Shown: positions 10,001-19,715, numbered from the stretch's first letter. The stretch is 64,000 nt of DNA from Bdellovibrionales bacterium (GCA_027459485.1 DAIDIG010000003.1:186001-250000), one strand, 5' to 3'. Translations and numbers: made by a program. Notes: generated by a model from the letters alone, not told the origin.

Positions 10001-10566
10001 ACCTCGTCCCATTCCTTAACGCCCGTACGGTTGAGTTCGAGATAGAAACGGTCGCCGTAGAGCTTCTGGTAAAAATCGAGACGTTCAGCCGCGCGTTCTT
10101 CGCCCAAATTTTTGTATGTCCACGGGACATCCCCCATGAGCGCGCCCGAAATCGCGATCAGGTTTTCGCTATAAGTGCTCAACACTTCATCGTCGATACG
10201 CGGCTTGTAGTAAAACCCTTCTTGAAAACCGATCGAAGAAATCTTGCATAAATTTCGATAGCCGTCGAAATTCTGGGCGAGCAGCACGAGCCGCCGATTG
10301 GGCAAGCGCGCGGCCTCCGGGTCTTCGCCTTTCACCTTGCGCCCACGCGGCGCCAAATAAACTTCGAGCCCTAAGATCGGCTTTATCCCGGCCGCTTTCG
10401 CCGCAAAGTAAAATTCAATCGCGCCAAACATATTACCGTAGTCGGTGAGAGCCACGGCCGGCATGCCGAAGTCTTTAGCCCGCGCGCAAAGCTTATCGAG
10501 TTCGCACGTCGCCTCGAGGAGCGAGTACTGCGAATGCACATGCAGATGAACGAAGCTAGAACTCAA
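7054..10566 (-). CDS. dnaE: DNA polymerase III alpha subunit
   Basis: 1170 residues, the usual length of DnaE, the replicative polymerase. An N-terminal PHP domain begins H-L-H-V-H-S-Q-Y-S-L-L-E. The palm carries G-P-G-R-G-S-G-A-G-S-L-V-A-Y and the catalytic P-D-F-D-V-D-F. The helix-hairpin-helix and C-terminal OB fold (V-T-G-I-V-T-E-I-K-P-F) are visible. The start is TTG: a GGGAG that overlaps the guaA stop sits seven bases upstream and the PHP motif follows directly. Four bases separate it from guaA, so it sits in the guaB-guaA-dnaE run. Confidence 0.97.
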   Translation of the reverse strand: MSSSFVHLHVHSQYSLLEATCELDKLCARAKDFGMPAVALTDYGNMFGAIEFYFAAKAAGIKPILGLEVYLAPRGRKVKGEDPEAARLPNRRLVLLAQNFDGYRNLCKISSIGFQEGFYYKPRIDDEVLSTYSENLIAISGALMGDVPWTYKNLGEERAAERLDFYQKLYGDRFYLELNRTGVKEWDEVSPYLISQARKRNIKLVATNDVHYTLPQDQVAQEVLICIGTNKTLQDPARFRLGSDQFYFKNTEQMRELFKDIPEACDTTFEIAERCDVKFKLKTADGKPIYHLPSFPTENNLPLKDEMARLAQSGLERRFRELAARGEPVADDKQPRYRERLEYELRVVDQMGFNGYYLIVQDFINWAKSNGVPVGPGRGSGAGSLVAYSLGITDLDPMPYNLIFERFLNPERISMPDFDVDFCQDNRGRVIEYVTKKYGESSVSQIITFGKLQCKAAIRDVGRVLGMTYGEVDVVAKLVPEKLGITLEEAIATEPRLREMSDDDPKIATLLDLARRIEGLTRHAGIHAAGVIIADGDIVKHAPLYKGADNENVVQYDMKHAEKMGLIKFDFLGLTTLTHIQNAFELIEKNRGKKITTTDISLKDPNVYAIMSRGDTAGIFQFEGKGITDLILRAQPTNFEDIVAINALYRPGPMDKIPEYLERKTGKEPVEYIFPELEPILKDTYGVTIYQEQVQLIAARIASYSLGEADVLRRAMGKKIAEEMAKQKSRFLEGASKNGFDQKRSEELFDLMAKFAEYGFNKSHAAAYCVIAVYTAYLKHYYPTEFYAALLTTSSSDTDKVVKYVKDARARGLRVRPPHINFSEFKFSVSGDDIIFSLGAIKGVGQAAVEAIVEARAKQSGGRFATLEDFFASVDLRRVNKKTVECLIKAGALDEYGFHRSELMQGYTKFIERSEAKRRDDQLGQSSLFAMSDDEIEQDSVHLERCPEWSRSARLAYEKEVLGFYLSGHPLDTYAGLLKRFSTSALGELELVPSKSKISVTGIVTEIKPFITKKGTRMAFGTLEDTSGSCELVIFPDVYAQCEAVLKNDQALVITGQLEKPDTNNSDAGGGGLGQMKIIVEKVKPALDMLKQSKRLTIGIDEAALPKLALLKEALEKYPGPTACVLKVHLAELAKVVDLDVTSPRGVELNMQLFETVSSVLPEPNWSLSE

Positions 10567-10570
10567 TTCC

Positions 10571-12100
10571 CTACTCCCATTCGATAGTCGCGGGAGGTTT
10601 GCTGGTCACATCATAGACCACACGGTTCACTCCCCGCACCTCATTGGTCAAACGATTCGAAAGCCGCCGCAAAAATTCGGGCGCAAAATGAAACCAATCG
10701 GCAGTCATGCCGTCAGTCGAAGTCACCGCTCGAAGCGCAATGACGTGCTCGTAAGTTCGCCCATCGCCTTGCACGCCGACGGTTTTCAACGGCAACAAAA
10801 CAGTAAACGCCTGCCAAATGCGCGAATAAAGGCCCGCTGTCTTCAATTCTTCAATCAAAATAGCATCCGAATCTCGTACGATTCGTAGCCTTTCTTCGGT
10901 GACTTCGCCAAGCACGCGAATAGCAAGCCCAGGACCGGGGAAGGGATGCCGCCCGAGCATCGCTTCGGGTATTTTCAATTTGCGCCCGAGTTCGCGCACT
11001 TCGTCTTTGAACAGTTCGCGCAGCGGCTCCACGAGTTTGAGATTCAAGTCCTTCGGGAGCCCGCCGACGTTGTGATGCGTCTTGATGGTGGCGCTCGCTC
11101 CGCGCGGCGAAATCGACTCGATCACGTCAGGGTACAAAGTACCTTGAGCCAAAAATGTAATGCCGGAATGTTTTTTAATTTCACCCTTAAAGATGTCGAT
11201 GAATGTGTGGCCTATAATCGTGCGCTTTTGCTCGGGATCCGAAATTTTATCGAGCCGCTTCATGAATTCACTTCGCGCATCCAAACCTTTAACGTTGAGC
11301 CCGAGCTCCTGATAACTTTTGAGCACGTCGTGAAATTCATTTTTTCGTAAAAGGCCATTATCGACGAAAACACAAACGACGCGGTCGGGCCCTAGAACCT
11401 CAGTCAAAATTTTGCCGACGACCGTCGAGTCGACCCCTCCGCTCAAGGCGCACAAAACTTTTTCATCGGCCGGCACCATTTTCTTTACGTAATCATTCGC
11501 CTGATGGAGCATCTCGTTTGCTGTCCAATTCGAATCGGCGTGACAAACTTCGCGACAAAAGTATTTGAGAACGTCGATGCCGTGCTCGGTGTGCGAGACT
11601 TCGGGATGAAATTGCACGGCGAATATTCGCGGCGCCAAAATGGCGGCCGGATGCCCGCTGCTTGAAAACGCGACGATTTCGAACCCCGGGGGCGGCACTT
11701 TCACGACATCGCCGTGACTCATCCATACTTTTTGCGACTTCGGCACATTCGTTAGAGGCGTGCGCCAGTCGACCGTGTTCGCACCGTATTCGCGCTTTTC
11801 GGCGGTCTCAACTACTCCACCGTATTTAAAGGCGAGTAATTGCATGCCGTAGCAAATGCCCATTACAGGAGCAATCGGTTCGAGATCGCGAACCTCGGTA
11901 ATCGGAGCGCCGGTATCGTACACGGATGAAGGACCGCCGCTCAAAATAATCCCGACCGGGGCCTTTTCTCTGATGACCGCAGACGGAGTATTGTAGGGCA
12001 AAAGCTCAGAAAAATACCCGAGTTCGCGCAGTCGCCGTGCAATGAGCTGTGACACTTGCGAACCGAAGTCTACAATAATAAACGGTTTAGGGTCTAACAT
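10571..12100 (-). CDS. guaA: GMP synthase (glutamine-hydrolysing)
   Basis: 509 residues. GuaA converts XMP to GMP using glutamine and ATP. The N-terminal class I amidotransferase domain has the nucleophile in G-I-C-Y-G-M-Q and the His/Glu in F-H-P-E-V-S-H. The ATP-pyrophosphatase domain has the P-loop S-G-G-V-D-S-T-V-V. The C-terminal dimerisation domain ends in the family-typical P-P-A-T-I-E-W-E. It follows guaB by 13 bases, so the two GMP branch steps are one transcription unit, with dnaE after them. Confidence 0.97.
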   Translation of the reverse strand: MLDPKPFIIVDFGSQVSQLIARRLRELGYFSELLPYNTPSAVIREKAPVGIILSGGPSSVYDTGAPITEVRDLEPIAPVMGICYGMQLLAFKYGGVVETAEKREYGANTVDWRTPLTNVPKSQKVWMSHGDVVKVPPPGFEIVAFSSSGHPAAILAPRIFAVQFHPEVSHTEHGIDVLKYFCREVCHADSNWTANEMLHQANDYVKKMVPADEKVLCALSGGVDSTVVGKILTEVLGPDRVVCVFVDNGLLRKNEFHDVLKSYQELGLNVKGLDARSEFMKRLDKISDPEQKRTIIGHTFIDIFKGEIKKHSGITFLAQGTLYPDVIESISPRGASATIKTHHNVGGLPKDLNLKLVEPLRELFKDEVRELGRKLKIPEAMLGRHPFPGPGLAIRVLGEVTEERLRIVRDSDAILIEELKTAGLYSRIWQAFTVLLPLKTVGVQGDGRTYEHVIALRAVTSTDGMTADWFHFAPEFLRRLSNRLTNEVRGVNRVVYDVTSKPPATIEWE

Positions 12101-12113
12101 TGACCGCCCCCGG

Positions 12114-13580
12114 TTAGCTTTCTAAACGATAGTTGGGCGCTTCTTTAGTGATCGTCACGTCATGTACGTGCGACTCCCGCAAACCTTGCGGGCTGATGCG
12201 CACGAAGCGAGCCTTTTTCTGCAGTTCCTCAATAGATTTTGCCCCCAGATACCCCATGCCCGCTTTGAGCCCACCGATCAGTTGGTGAAGTATCGCCGAG
12301 GCTGAACCTTTATACGGCACTTTACCCTCAATGCCCTCTGGGACGAGTTTATCGACATCTTCGATATCCGCCTGCGCATAACGATCTTTCGACCCTTCGG
12401 CCATGGCCCCGAGCGAGCCCATACCACGATACACTTTGTACGTACGGCCTTGATATAAAATCGTTTCACCAGGTGCTTCATCAGCTCCCGCCAAAAGACT
12501 GCCGATCATCACAGTGTTCGCACCAAGGGCCAATGCTTTTGTGATATCGCCCGAAAATTTTATACCGCCGTCAGCTATCACAGTTTTACCGTGCTTGCGT
12601 GCCGTTTCAGAACATGTCTTCACCGCCGAAATTTGCGGCATTCCCACACCCGACACTATACGCGTGGTACAAATACTGCCTGGACCAACGCCGACCTTGA
12701 TCACATCGGCCCCGGCGCGGATTAATGCTTCGGTGGCTTCAGGTGTGACGACATTGCCAGCGACTAATATCACGTTGGGGTATTCGCGATGAATGAATTC
12801 AACTTGCGCAATTACGTTTTTCGAGTGCCCGTGCGCCGAATCTACGACGAGCAAATCCACCCCGGCTCTCACGAGCGCCCCGATTCGTTCGTGCGACTTG
12901 GGGTCAACGCCCACGGCAGCGCCTACGAACAACCGACCAAGCTTATCTTTTGTCGCATTGGGAAAAGTGCTCGCCTTTTCAATGTCTTTAATTGTTATGA
13001 GGCCCTTCAGATTGAAACTATTGTCGACGACCGGCAATTTTTCGATGCGGTGTTTTTGCAACGTGACTTTCGCTTCGGCGAGCGTCGTGCCTACTTTGGC
13101 CGTTACCAAATTTTCTTTGGTCATGACATTCGAAATTGGTTGGCTTGTGTTCGTTTCAAAACGCAGATCGCGGTTGGTAAGAATACCGACCAATTTGCCG
13201 TTCACAGTAATCGGCACGCCGCTAATCGAATATTGCCGCATGAGATCGAGCGCGTCGTTGACCGAATGCTCGGGCGACAAAGTGATTGGATCGGTGATCA
13301 TCCCGCTTTCGTATTTCTTCACGCGCTCGACTTGGAATGCCTGTTGTTCGATCGACATATTTTTGTGGATGACGCCGAACCCGCCGTTTTGTGCCATGAC
13401 CGTCGCGATTTTTCGTTCAGTCACGGTATCCATGGCCGCAGATAAAATCGGCATATTGAGTCGCACGTCGCGGGCAAAATGGCTCACCGTCGAGATTTGC
13501 GAAGGCACCACGTCGGAATAATCGGGAAGTAACAGGATATCGTCAAAGGTCAGCGCCAGGCTGAAATCGTCTGTTTTCAT
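12114..13580 (-). CDS. guaB: IMP dehydrogenase
   Basis: 488 residues. GuaB oxidises IMP to XMP with NAD, the rate-limiting step to GMP. The barrel is interrupted by a tandem CBS (Bateman) module near residues 90-205 (I-T-D-P-I-T-L..; I-S-G-V-P-I-T..). The catalytic loop [11 protein letters not shown] holds the active Cys. A GTG five codons upstream is in frame, but I chose the ATG at 13580. It overlaps the TGA of the carbonic-anhydrase gene as ATGA and fits the usual GuaB start. Confidence 0.96.
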   Translation of the reverse strand: MKTDDFSLALTFDDILLLPDYSDVVPSQISTVSHFARDVRLNMPILSAAMDTVTERKIATVMAQNGGFGVIHKNMSIEQQAFQVERVKKYESGMITDPITLSPEHSVNDALDLMRQYSISGVPITVNGKLVGILTNRDLRFETNTSQPISNVMTKENLVTAKVGTTLAEAKVTLQKHRIEKLPVVDNSFNLKGLITIKDIEKASTFPNATKDKLGRLFVGAAVGVDPKSHERIGALVRAGVDLLVVDSAHGHSKNVIAQVEFIHREYPNVILVAGNVVTPEATEALIRAGADVIKVGVGPGSICTTRIVSGVGMPQISAVKTCSETARKHGKTVIADGGIKFSGDITKALALGANTVMIGSLLAGADEAPGETILYQGRTYKVYRGMGSLGAMAEGSKDRYAQADIEDVDKLVPEGIEGKVPYKGSASAILHQLIGGLKAGMGYLGAKSIEELQKKARFVRISPQGLRESHVHDVTITKEAPNYRLES

Positions 13581-14092
13581 ATCGTCTTGTACCACGATTT
13601 GTATCGAATGTAATTATCGGCGCTCTTATTTAAAAATTCGCGTTCCGCCGCATTCAACTCGCGTTTCACAACAGCCGGCCGCCCGACAACCAGCACTCCA
13701 GGCGGAAATTCTTTGTCTTCAGTCACAAGCGCCCCGGCGGCGACGATTGAATCATGGCCGATTTTGGCTTGATCCATGATTATGGCGCCCATGCCCACTA
13801 ATACGCGATCGCCGATTTCACAGCCGTGTAAGATGACGCCGTGGCCGACGGTGACCCGTTTGCCGACGGTGACGCCACATTTATTGAATGTGCCGTGCAA
13901 AATGGCGCCATCTTGGATATTCGACTCTTGGCCGATATGAATGGGCATCACATCGCCGCGCAAAACGGCATTGAACCAAATCGAGGCCCCATCGCCGATT
14001 TCAACGTCGCCTATGACTGCCGCCGTGGGCGCGACAAATACATTCTGCCCCAGCCGCGGTTCACCACGCGATATTTTAATAATTGGATTCAA
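13577..14092 (-). CDS. Gamma carbonic anhydrase family protein
   Basis: 171 residues built of left-handed beta-helix hexapeptides ([19 protein letters not shown]). The His residues in I-L-H-G-T and V-G-H-G..L-H-G sit where gamma-class anhydrases bind zinc, so the metal site looks intact. This is the YrdA/PaaY-type family; carbonic anhydrase activity is not proven for every member. It overlaps guaB by four bases and follows the BFN-domain gene on the same strand. Confidence 0.9.
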   Translation of the reverse strand: MNPIIKISRGEPRLGQNVFVAPTAAVIGDVEIGDGASIWFNAVLRGDVMPIHIGQESNIQDGAILHGTFNKCGVTVGKRVTVGHGVILHGCEIGDRVLVGMGAIIMDQAKIGHDSIVAAGALVTEDKEFPPGVLVVGRPAVVKRELNAAEREFLNKSADNYIRYKSWYKTI

Positions 14093-14125
14093 TCTGTGAC
14101 CCCTCGTTATTTGCCGGATAAACCC

Positions 14126-14620
14126 CTAGTTCAAATACGAGCGCGGATTGACGTCCATCCCCTTCATCACGTCGGTCGAGATCATTTGATCTTCGAGCAC
14201 GCGCGACCGCTCGATATAATCCACCGTCGCGAAAAATCGACAACCTGCACGTAAACAAAACGAAATGGCGGCGTCGGCCGGTACCGTTAAGTCTTTTAGC
14301 TTTTTTGATCCGGTAAAATGCAGTTCAGCAAACTGCCGATGGCCACGCACTTCTTTAAATAAACATTTTTCAAGTCGTACGCCCAAACCGTCCAGAATCT
14401 GAAGGGCTAATGTGTGCGGGGATCCTTCTTTATTGGTGGCTGATTGGGTCACGGCAATGCCGGCGTCCATCGGCGAAAGCCAAATCGGCAGGACGCGCTT
14501 TTCAGCTTTGTCCTTAAAAATCATCACCATACGCGTTTGGCTGGCGCCGACTGCGACTCCAAACGGGAACATCTCAATCCAATCGGATTTCGACCGCAAA
14601 TCGAGCTCCAATGTCGTCAT
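14126..14620 (-). CDS. BFN (DUF151) domain protein
   Basis: 164 residues with the DUF151/bifunctional-nuclease fold: R-V-L-P-I-W-L-S-P-M-D-A-G-I-A near residue 43, and a second block D-L-T-V-P-A-D-A-A-I-S-F-C-L-R. Plant members are reported to have RNase and DNase activity, but the bacterial role is uncertain. The ATG overlaps the miaB stop (ATGA), and this miaB-DUF151 order recurs in related bacteria, which suggests a link with RNA modification. Confidence 0.88.
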   Translation of the reverse strand: MTTLELDLRSKSDWIEMFPFGVAVGASQTRMVMIFKDKAEKRVLPIWLSPMDAGIAVTQSATNKEGSPHTLALQILDGLGVRLEKCLFKEVRGHRQFAELHFTGSKKLKDLTVPADAAISFCLRAGCRFFATVDYIERSRVLEDQMISTDVMKGMDVNPRSYLN

Positions 14621-15960
14621 GGCACGTACTCTCCGTATAAAACCTGTGGCGTGGCTTCTGTCACTTTGATCGACACAGTACGACCGATTAACTCCTTTGT
14701 CCCGTCAAAATGTACCGATTTATTTTGTGTGGTGCGGCCAAAACAAAATCCTTCATCTTCATGAAATTCCTCGACCAAAACGGGCAAATATGTATTCTGA
14801 TATTTTTTCGCGAATTCAAATGACTGCGCGCGATGCTTGGCCAAAAGCCGCGACAAACGTTCGCTCTTCACCTCTTCGGGCACCTGATTTTCAAATTTTG
14901 CGGCTTTCGTATTCGGCCGTGGCGAATATTTAAACGCATAAATGTTTTCGTAGGCCACTTCATCGAGGAGCGACAGTGTCTCTTCAAACTGAGCCTCGCT
15001 TTCACCCGGAAAACCCACGATTAGATCCGTCGATAAAACGACGCCCGGAATGCGCGCACTCAGCATGCGCGCTTTGGCGATATACTCTTCACGCGTATAC
15101 CCGCGGTTCATCGCCTCGAGAATTTGCGAATTACCGGATTGCGCCGGTAAGTGGATGTACTCCATGATTCTATCTCGATGAGATTGCATAACGTCGGCGA
15201 GTTCTTCGTCGAAATCTTTCGGGTGCGGCGAGGTATAACGCAGTCGCTCGATCTCGGTTTTGCTCACGAGGTGTCGTAGCAATTCTGAAAAGCCGGCGCC
15301 GTTATCAGGCGAGCAATACGAATTCACGTTCTGCCCGAGAAGCGTGACTTCTTTGACTCCGCGAGTGGTGAGCTTTTGAATGTCACTCACGATTTCGCTT
15401 AGAGTACGACTGCGTTCGCGACCGCGCGTAAACGGCACCACGCAGAACGTACAAAAGTTATCGCAGCCCTTCATGATGTTCACGAACGTCGAAACGCCGG
15501 GGTTTCGCACCATGGTTTCGATTTGATACGGCTGGCCGTGCGTGAACTGAGCCGAAGCAAAGCGACGGCTTTTATCGGTCACTTCTTGCACAATTTCAGG
15601 GAGTTTATCTATCGCATCCGTGCCGAATACAAAATCAAGAATCGGCAAATCGACCAAAAGCTTGCCTTTTTCTTGCTGGGCCACGCACCCGCCGACGCCA
15701 ATTTTAAGCCGCGGATTTAGCTTTTTGAGAATCCGATATTTACCAACTTCGGACCGAACCTTGTGCACGGGCTTTTCGCGCACACTGCACGAATTGATTA
15801 TGATAAGGGCGGCATCCTCCGGGCGCGAAACCGGCTCGTAATTGAGCATTTCAAGCAGCGCATACATCCGCTCGGTGTCATTCACATTCATCTGACAGCC
15901 GTAAGTTGAAATATAAACGCCGTTGCGCTCGGTAGTGGGGGTCATATTGTCATTCAGCAT
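14617..15960 (-). CDS. miaB: tRNA-2-methylthio-N6-dimethylallyladenosine synthase
   Basis: 447 residues. This radical-SAM methylthiotransferase adds the methylthio group at A37 of tRNAs that read codons starting with U. The N-terminal UPF0004 cluster-binding domain begins T-Y-G-C-Q-M-N-V-N-D. The radical SAM site is G-C-D-N-F-C-T-F-C. A C-terminal TRAM domain follows (L-V-E-E-F-H-E-D-E-G-F..). An in-frame TTG lies one codon upstream and another ATG five codons downstream; no start has a strong ribosome-binding site. It is followed with overlap by the BFN-domain gene. Confidence 0.95.
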   Translation of the reverse strand: MLNDNMTPTTERNGVYISTYGCQMNVNDTERMYALLEMLNYEPVSRPEDAALIIINSCSVREKPVHKVRSEVGKYRILKKLNPRLKIGVGGCVAQQEKGKLLVDLPILDFVFGTDAIDKLPEIVQEVTDKSRRFASAQFTHGQPYQIETMVRNPGVSTFVNIMKGCDNFCTFCVVPFTRGRERSRTLSEIVSDIQKLTTRGVKEVTLLGQNVNSYCSPDNGAGFSELLRHLVSKTEIERLRYTSPHPKDFDEELADVMQSHRDRIMEYIHLPAQSGNSQILEAMNRGYTREEYIAKARMLSARIPGVVLSTDLIVGFPGESEAQFEETLSLLDEVAYENIYAFKYSPRPNTKAAKFENQVPEEVKSERLSRLLAKHRAQSFEFAKKYQNTYLPVLVEEFHEDEGFCFGRTTQNKSVHFDGTKELIGRTVSIKVTEATPQVLYGEYVP

Positions 15961-15997
15961 CAAAAAAGGTTATAGTCGCCGGCAAATAGGCGGTCAA

Positions 15998-16471
15998 ATG
16001 AACCCACGGTTAAAAACCTCATTACAATGGACGACCTTCCCACCCGAACTGCTGGAGCAGATTCGCGGCGTTTTCGACGAAGGCTTTGCCGAATGGCGCG
16101 AGAATCAACCGGGCAAATTTATCGCTGAAGGGCGCCTGTACGCAACCGAACTGCTGTTTCGCATCGGCTACCTGGCAAAGGGTCGTTTGGCGCAATCCAA
16201 TTTTGAGGTGTCGCTTGATTTCGATGCAGCCAAGCAAAACGCCGTCGAACAAATTCATTTTGCCGTCGATTGCGCGGCTTCGCTGCTACAAGAATATATC
16301 GACCAGGATCAGGACCTGCACATTTTCCCCCGCGAATGGCAAGAGCAGACGATCAATAAACGCAAAGTTTTTATTCGGGTCTCGACGGAAAATACGGAGC
16401 TTGAGGCCGAAGCTGATCGCTTGCTTGGCGTCTCGTCTGATGCTCTCGTTCAAGGTGATACCGACGAATAA
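15998..16471 (+). CDS. Conserved-looking protein of unknown function
   Basis: 157 residues from the ATG preceded by AGGCGG. The frame is open further upstream into the divergent miaB start region, but no better site is there. The protein is acidic and helical, with one P-R-E-W-Q-E-Q segment before a C-terminal acidic tail. No signal peptide or membrane segment is seen, so it is probably cytoplasmic. I do not recognise the family. Confidence 0.75.
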   Translation: MNPRLKTSLQWTTFPPELLEQIRGVFDEGFAEWRENQPGKFIAEGRLYATELLFRIGYLAKGRLAQSNFEVSLDFDAAKQNAVEQIHFAVDCAASLLQEYIDQDQDLHIFPREWQEQTINKRKVFIRVSTENTELEAEADRLLGVSSDALVQGDTDE

Positions 16472-16575
16472 CACACTCAGGTACTCACTTGCTCCCCGTT
16501 ATGGGCATTGAACTTGCAGTTTTACCCGGGCGTGGTTCAGCTAAAGTATAAACACACTACAACGAGGAGATCTCC

Positions 16576-16800
16576 ATGACACGAGGAGTAGGCGGACACT
16601 CGCCGGCAAACATTCAAAAATTTCTAGCGGGAATGCACTACCCCGCATCGAAAAACGATCTGCTTGAGTGCGCGAAAAATAACGACGCGCCGTCAGAAGT
16701 GTTAGCCGAACTTAATAACTTGCTGAATGACCGATTCGGTGGCCCTCAGGACGTGATGAAGGCCTACGGTAAAGGTTCACGATCGAAATTGGAGCATTAG
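16576..16800 (+). CDS. DUF2795 family small protein
   Basis: 74 residues with the DUF2795 pattern: N-I-Q-K-F-L-A-G-M-H-Y-P-A-S-K-N-D-L, then A-K-x-N-x-A-P..V-L-x-x-L-N-x-L. A strong GAGGAG lies before the ATG. Members are small, often single-domain proteins of unknown function. It is convergent with the next gene and their stop ends overlap by four bases. Confidence 0.85.
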   Translation: MTRGVGGHSPANIQKFLAGMHYPASKNDLLECAKNNDAPSEVLAELNNLLNDRFGGPQDVMKAYGKGSRSKLEH

Positions 16801-17321
16801 TAAGTTTCGTCGTCGCGCGGTTCGGGAGCGCCGACACCGCTGACTTCTTCGATGTAGGTTTTGGTTTCGTCTTCTTCAGCTTCGCTAGCGGATGCCGAGG
16901 CGGATTCGTCTAGTTCCAACTCTTGAATCGCCGCCATGAAATCTTTTTCGGTGCGCAGATCTTTACGCAGAAGCTCTACGAATTTATCGGCATAGCGTGC
17001 AGTGAGCTCTTCGATGTAGCGCTCAAGTTTGCCATCCGCCAAAATTTTCTTGCGGTTTTGAATTTTCTTCCAATACAGCAGATAATGAAATCGGCAATAC
17101 CCGTCGACCAAACCTATTTGATCGCAATCGGTCGCACGGCAATAACGTCTACCTTCGGCGTCGGTCAATATCACTTCATCGTCAGGCACGACCTCTGCCG
17201 GTACCGTTAATGAAGCAGTTGCAGGGGCTTCTGCTGCGCCAGGCTCAGCGGCCGAAGACACAGCGCTACCTTCAGTATGAGCCGGTTTTACATCTGATTT
17301 TGATTCGTTCTTTTTTGCCAT
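16797..17321 (-). CDS. Acidic/Ala-rich protein with a C-x4-C-x9-C-x2-H cluster
   Basis: 174 residues in three parts: an Ala/Pro/Ser-rich first 50 residues with low complexity, a central basic helical region (residues 60-130), and an acidic Ser/Glu tail. At the head of the centre, Cys 61, Cys 66, Cys 76 and His 79 form a compact possible zinc site, followed by Y-L-L-Y-W-K-K-I-Q-N-R-K-K. The flanking tails look disordered. The charge pattern suggests nucleic-acid or ribosome association, but that is a guess and I do not recognise a family. Confidence 0.8.
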   Translation of the reverse strand: MAKKNESKSDVKPAHTEGSAVSSAAEPGAAEAPATASLTVPAEVVPDDEVILTDAEGRRYCRATDCDQIGLVDGYCRFHYLLYWKKIQNRKKILADGKLERYIEELTARYADKFVELLRKDLRTEKDFMAAIQELELDESASASASEAEEDETKTYIEEVSGVGAPEPRDDETY

Positions 17322-17392
17322 GAGCTACGTGCGACTCTGAGCGATTTCGCCGACCTTGTCAATCCTTTGGAGAAGGTCTTTGCGCGACCATT

Positions 17393-18421
17393 TTATTCAA
17401 CTCTAATGTTGCCCGAGGTCGTCCGCACATAAACTGAGCCACCGTTCGAACCATGCAGCCGACCGGTTTTTAACTGTTCGGAAGGCAGGCGGGTCGATTT
17501 AAGAAAGGTTGGCCCCAAAATCTGGCCATCGTTGGTACCCAAGTTCAGCCACGCTCCACTTGCTGGCAGTCTCAGGTGAACCGTTCCTTCTTGCGAATGC
17601 ATGCGGACATTGGCGTCACCTTCGATTTCGGCAAACACCGGCCCCTGTATGGATTGGCCTCGTAATACTCCTTGAAATTTGTCGATGTGAAGTGGTGCAT
17701 TACCACTAGCAAATTCAAGATTACCCTTAATGCCCGTCAAATGCATCGGCCCGCGATAGGAGGTCACGGTCACAGAACCGGACACATCGGCAAGATCGCT
17801 CGTACCGATGAAATTTTCTAGCGAGAGTTCGCCTTGCAAATGGCTGATTTGCACGGGCGAATTGTAGGTGTCGACATCAATGTGCCCCTTTAAAAATTGC
17901 AAATGAATGGCGCTACTCTCGGCCACTATGGTGACGTTGCCATTGCCACCTTGCACATCGGTTTCACCGTTTAAATTTGTAACATGAAGCTCAGCGGCGA
18001 GATTGAGCACTTGAACGTGGCCGTGGCGCCAATCAATTTCAAGCGGGCGATTCGGGCCATCTACCACCAAATCGTATCGCGGAGACGCCAACCCCGGTTG
18101 GCCGAGAACGTTATTCCATCGGTCTTTCGAGCTCGGGCCTTGGACTTCAATGAGCACCGTATCGTCGTTGCGATGAAAACTAAACTGCCAGTCATCGTCG
18201 GCCGTCACGTGCCTCAACTTTGGCTCCATTTCGTGAACGTGGACCGTGATGTCGTTCAGCATCGGGTTGGCCCGATAAATGACGCTGCCACTAAACCCCT
18301 GGATGCGAATTCGATCTGCCGAGGCCAGATGCATCTTAATCGGTTCAATACTATCAGCCTGAACGATCGCGATCGGCGCCAATATGACGATCGCGAAAAG
18401 CGCGCACAATAAAGCTTTCAT
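17393..18421 (-). CDS. Secreted DUF4097-like beta-helix protein
   Basis: 342 residues with a signal peptide ending at A-D-S. The mature protein is a series of about 20-residue beta rungs (for example G-N-V-T-I-V-A-E-S-S, G-S-V-T-V-T-S-Y-R-G) typical of DUF4097/DUF4098 putative adhesin solenoids. It ends T-T-S-G-N-I-R-V-E, the usual rung type. It is probably periplasmic or on the surface. It is divergent from the thiolase cluster, with about 110 bases between starts. Confidence 0.8.
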   Translation of the reverse strand: MKALLCALFAIVILAPIAIVQADSIEPIKMHLASADRIRIQGFSGSVIYRANPMLNDITVHVHEMEPKLRHVTADDDWQFSFHRNDDTVLIEVQGPSSKDRWNNVLGQPGLASPRYDLVVDGPNRPLEIDWRHGHVQVLNLAAELHVTNLNGETDVQGGNGNVTIVAESSAIHLQFLKGHIDVDTYNSPVQISHLQGELSLENFIGTSDLADVSGSVTVTSYRGPMHLTGIKGNLEFASGNAPLHIDKFQGVLRGQSIQGPVFAEIEGDANVRMHSQEGTVHLRLPASGAWLNLGTNDGQILGPTFLKSTRLPSEQLKTGRLHGSNGGSVYVRTTSGNIRVE

Positions 18422-18533
18422 GGATCCACTTCACCATAGCCTCGCCGGTTTGGCAAATGGCATAGCCCTCATCTCTAACCGTTGACAACTCCCAGTTGAT
18501 TCGGAAGGCTAGAGCCCACTCAAGGAGTCGTAT

Positions 18534-19715
18534 ATGTCCGATGCCGTTTTTATCACCAGCAGTGCTCGCACGCCCGTTGGTTCGTTTCAAGGAGCCTTCG
18601 CCGATACATCCGCGCCTCAGCTCGGTGCTCATGCCATTAAATCGGCTTTACAGCGGGCCAATATCGCGGCTGCGCAGGTTAACGAATGCATCATGGGTGA
18701 AGTCCTAACTGCTGGAGTGGGGCAAGCTCCGGCACGGCAAGCCGCGATTTACGCCGGGCTACCGACGTCAGTCGCGTGCATGACCGTAAATAAAGTCTGC
18801 GGGTCGGGCCTGAAAGCGGTGATGCTCGGGGCGGATTCGATTCGTCTTGGGCAAAGTTCGATTGTTGTTGCGGGCGGGCAGGAGAACATGACTCTCGCCC
18901 CGCACCTACTCGAGCGTTCGCGGGCCGGTTATCGTATGGGCAATTTTAACGTGACAGACGCTATGCTGAAAGACGGGTTATGGGACCCCTACAACAACTT
19001 TCACATGGGCAATGCCGCCGAATTATGCGTGCGTGAATACAAAATTTCGCGCGCTGAACAAGATGCGTTCGCCGTTGAAAGTTACAAGCGCGCGCAAAAA
19101 GCGATACAGGATGGATCTTTCAAAGACGAAATCGCACCGGTCGAAGTGAAGGCCGGCAAGGAAACCGCGACGGTCGCGCAAGACGAAGAACCGATGCGAG
19201 CGAAATTCGATAAAATTCCGCTACTCAAGCCGGCTTTCGAAAAAGACGGCGCCATCACAGCGGCTAATGCCAGCAAAATCAATGACGGAGCGGCGGCAGT
19301 TGTTCTTGCGAACGAGGCGAAATTGAAAGAACTCAGCCTTCACCCGCTTGCCCGCATTGTGAGCTACGCGACGTTTTCGCAAGACCCGAAATGGTTCACG
19401 ACGGCCCCCGTCGGCGCGATGAAAAAAGCTCTTGAGGCTGCGCGACTCACGGCAAAAGACATCGACCTTTATGAAATCAACGAAGCGTTCAGCGTCGTGA
19501 CAATGGTTGCGATGAAAGAATTGAATTTGCCGCACGAAAAGGTGAACGTTCACGGCGGCGCCGTGGCACTCGGCCACCCGATTGGCGCGAGCGGCGCGCG
19601 TCTACTCACCACTCTGATTTACGCTCTTCGAAAATATAAGAAGCGCTACGGGCTCGTCAGTCTATGCATTGGCGGCGGCGAAGCGGTCGCGATGGTGGTT
19701 GAACGAAATGAATAA
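18534..19715 (+). CDS. Acetyl-CoA acetyltransferase (thiolase)
   Basis: 393 residues, full length for a degradative/biosynthetic thiolase. Catalytic residues are all visible: Cys in [14 protein letters not shown], His in [10 protein letters not shown], and the second Cys in [15 protein letters not shown] lies six bases before the ATG. It overlaps by eight bases the CoA-transferase subunit A gene that follows. The three-gene set suggests acetoacetate activation and cleavage to two acetyl-CoA (AtoB-like); the reverse direction is also possible. Confidence 0.93.
   Translation: MSDAVFITSSARTPVGSFQGAFADTSAPQLGAHAIKSALQRANIAAAQVNECIMGEVLTAGVGQAPARQAAIYAGLPTSVACMTVNKVCGSGLKAVMLGADSIRLGQSSIVVAGGQENMTLAPHLLERSRAGYRMGNFNVTDAMLKDGLWDPYNNFHMGNAAELCVREYKISRAEQDAFAVESYKRAQKAIQDGSFKDEIAPVEVKAGKETATVAQDEEPMRAKFDKIPLLKPAFEKDGAITAANASKINDGAAAVVLANEAKLKELSLHPLARIVSYATFSQDPKWFTTAPVGAMKKALEAARLTAKDIDLYEINEAFSVVTMVAMKELNLPHEKVNVHGGAVALGHPIGASGARLLTTLIYALRKYKKRYGLVSLCIGGGEAVAMVVERNE

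Noticed and set aside
12793-13521. Open frame of 242 codons on the plus strand
   Set aside because: It mirrors guaB, whose CBS and catalytic motifs are intact on the other strand.
19121-19165. Frameshift or fusion between thiolase and CoA-transferase
   Set aside because: Thiolase runs to its normal C terminus and the eight-base overlap is ordinary coupling.
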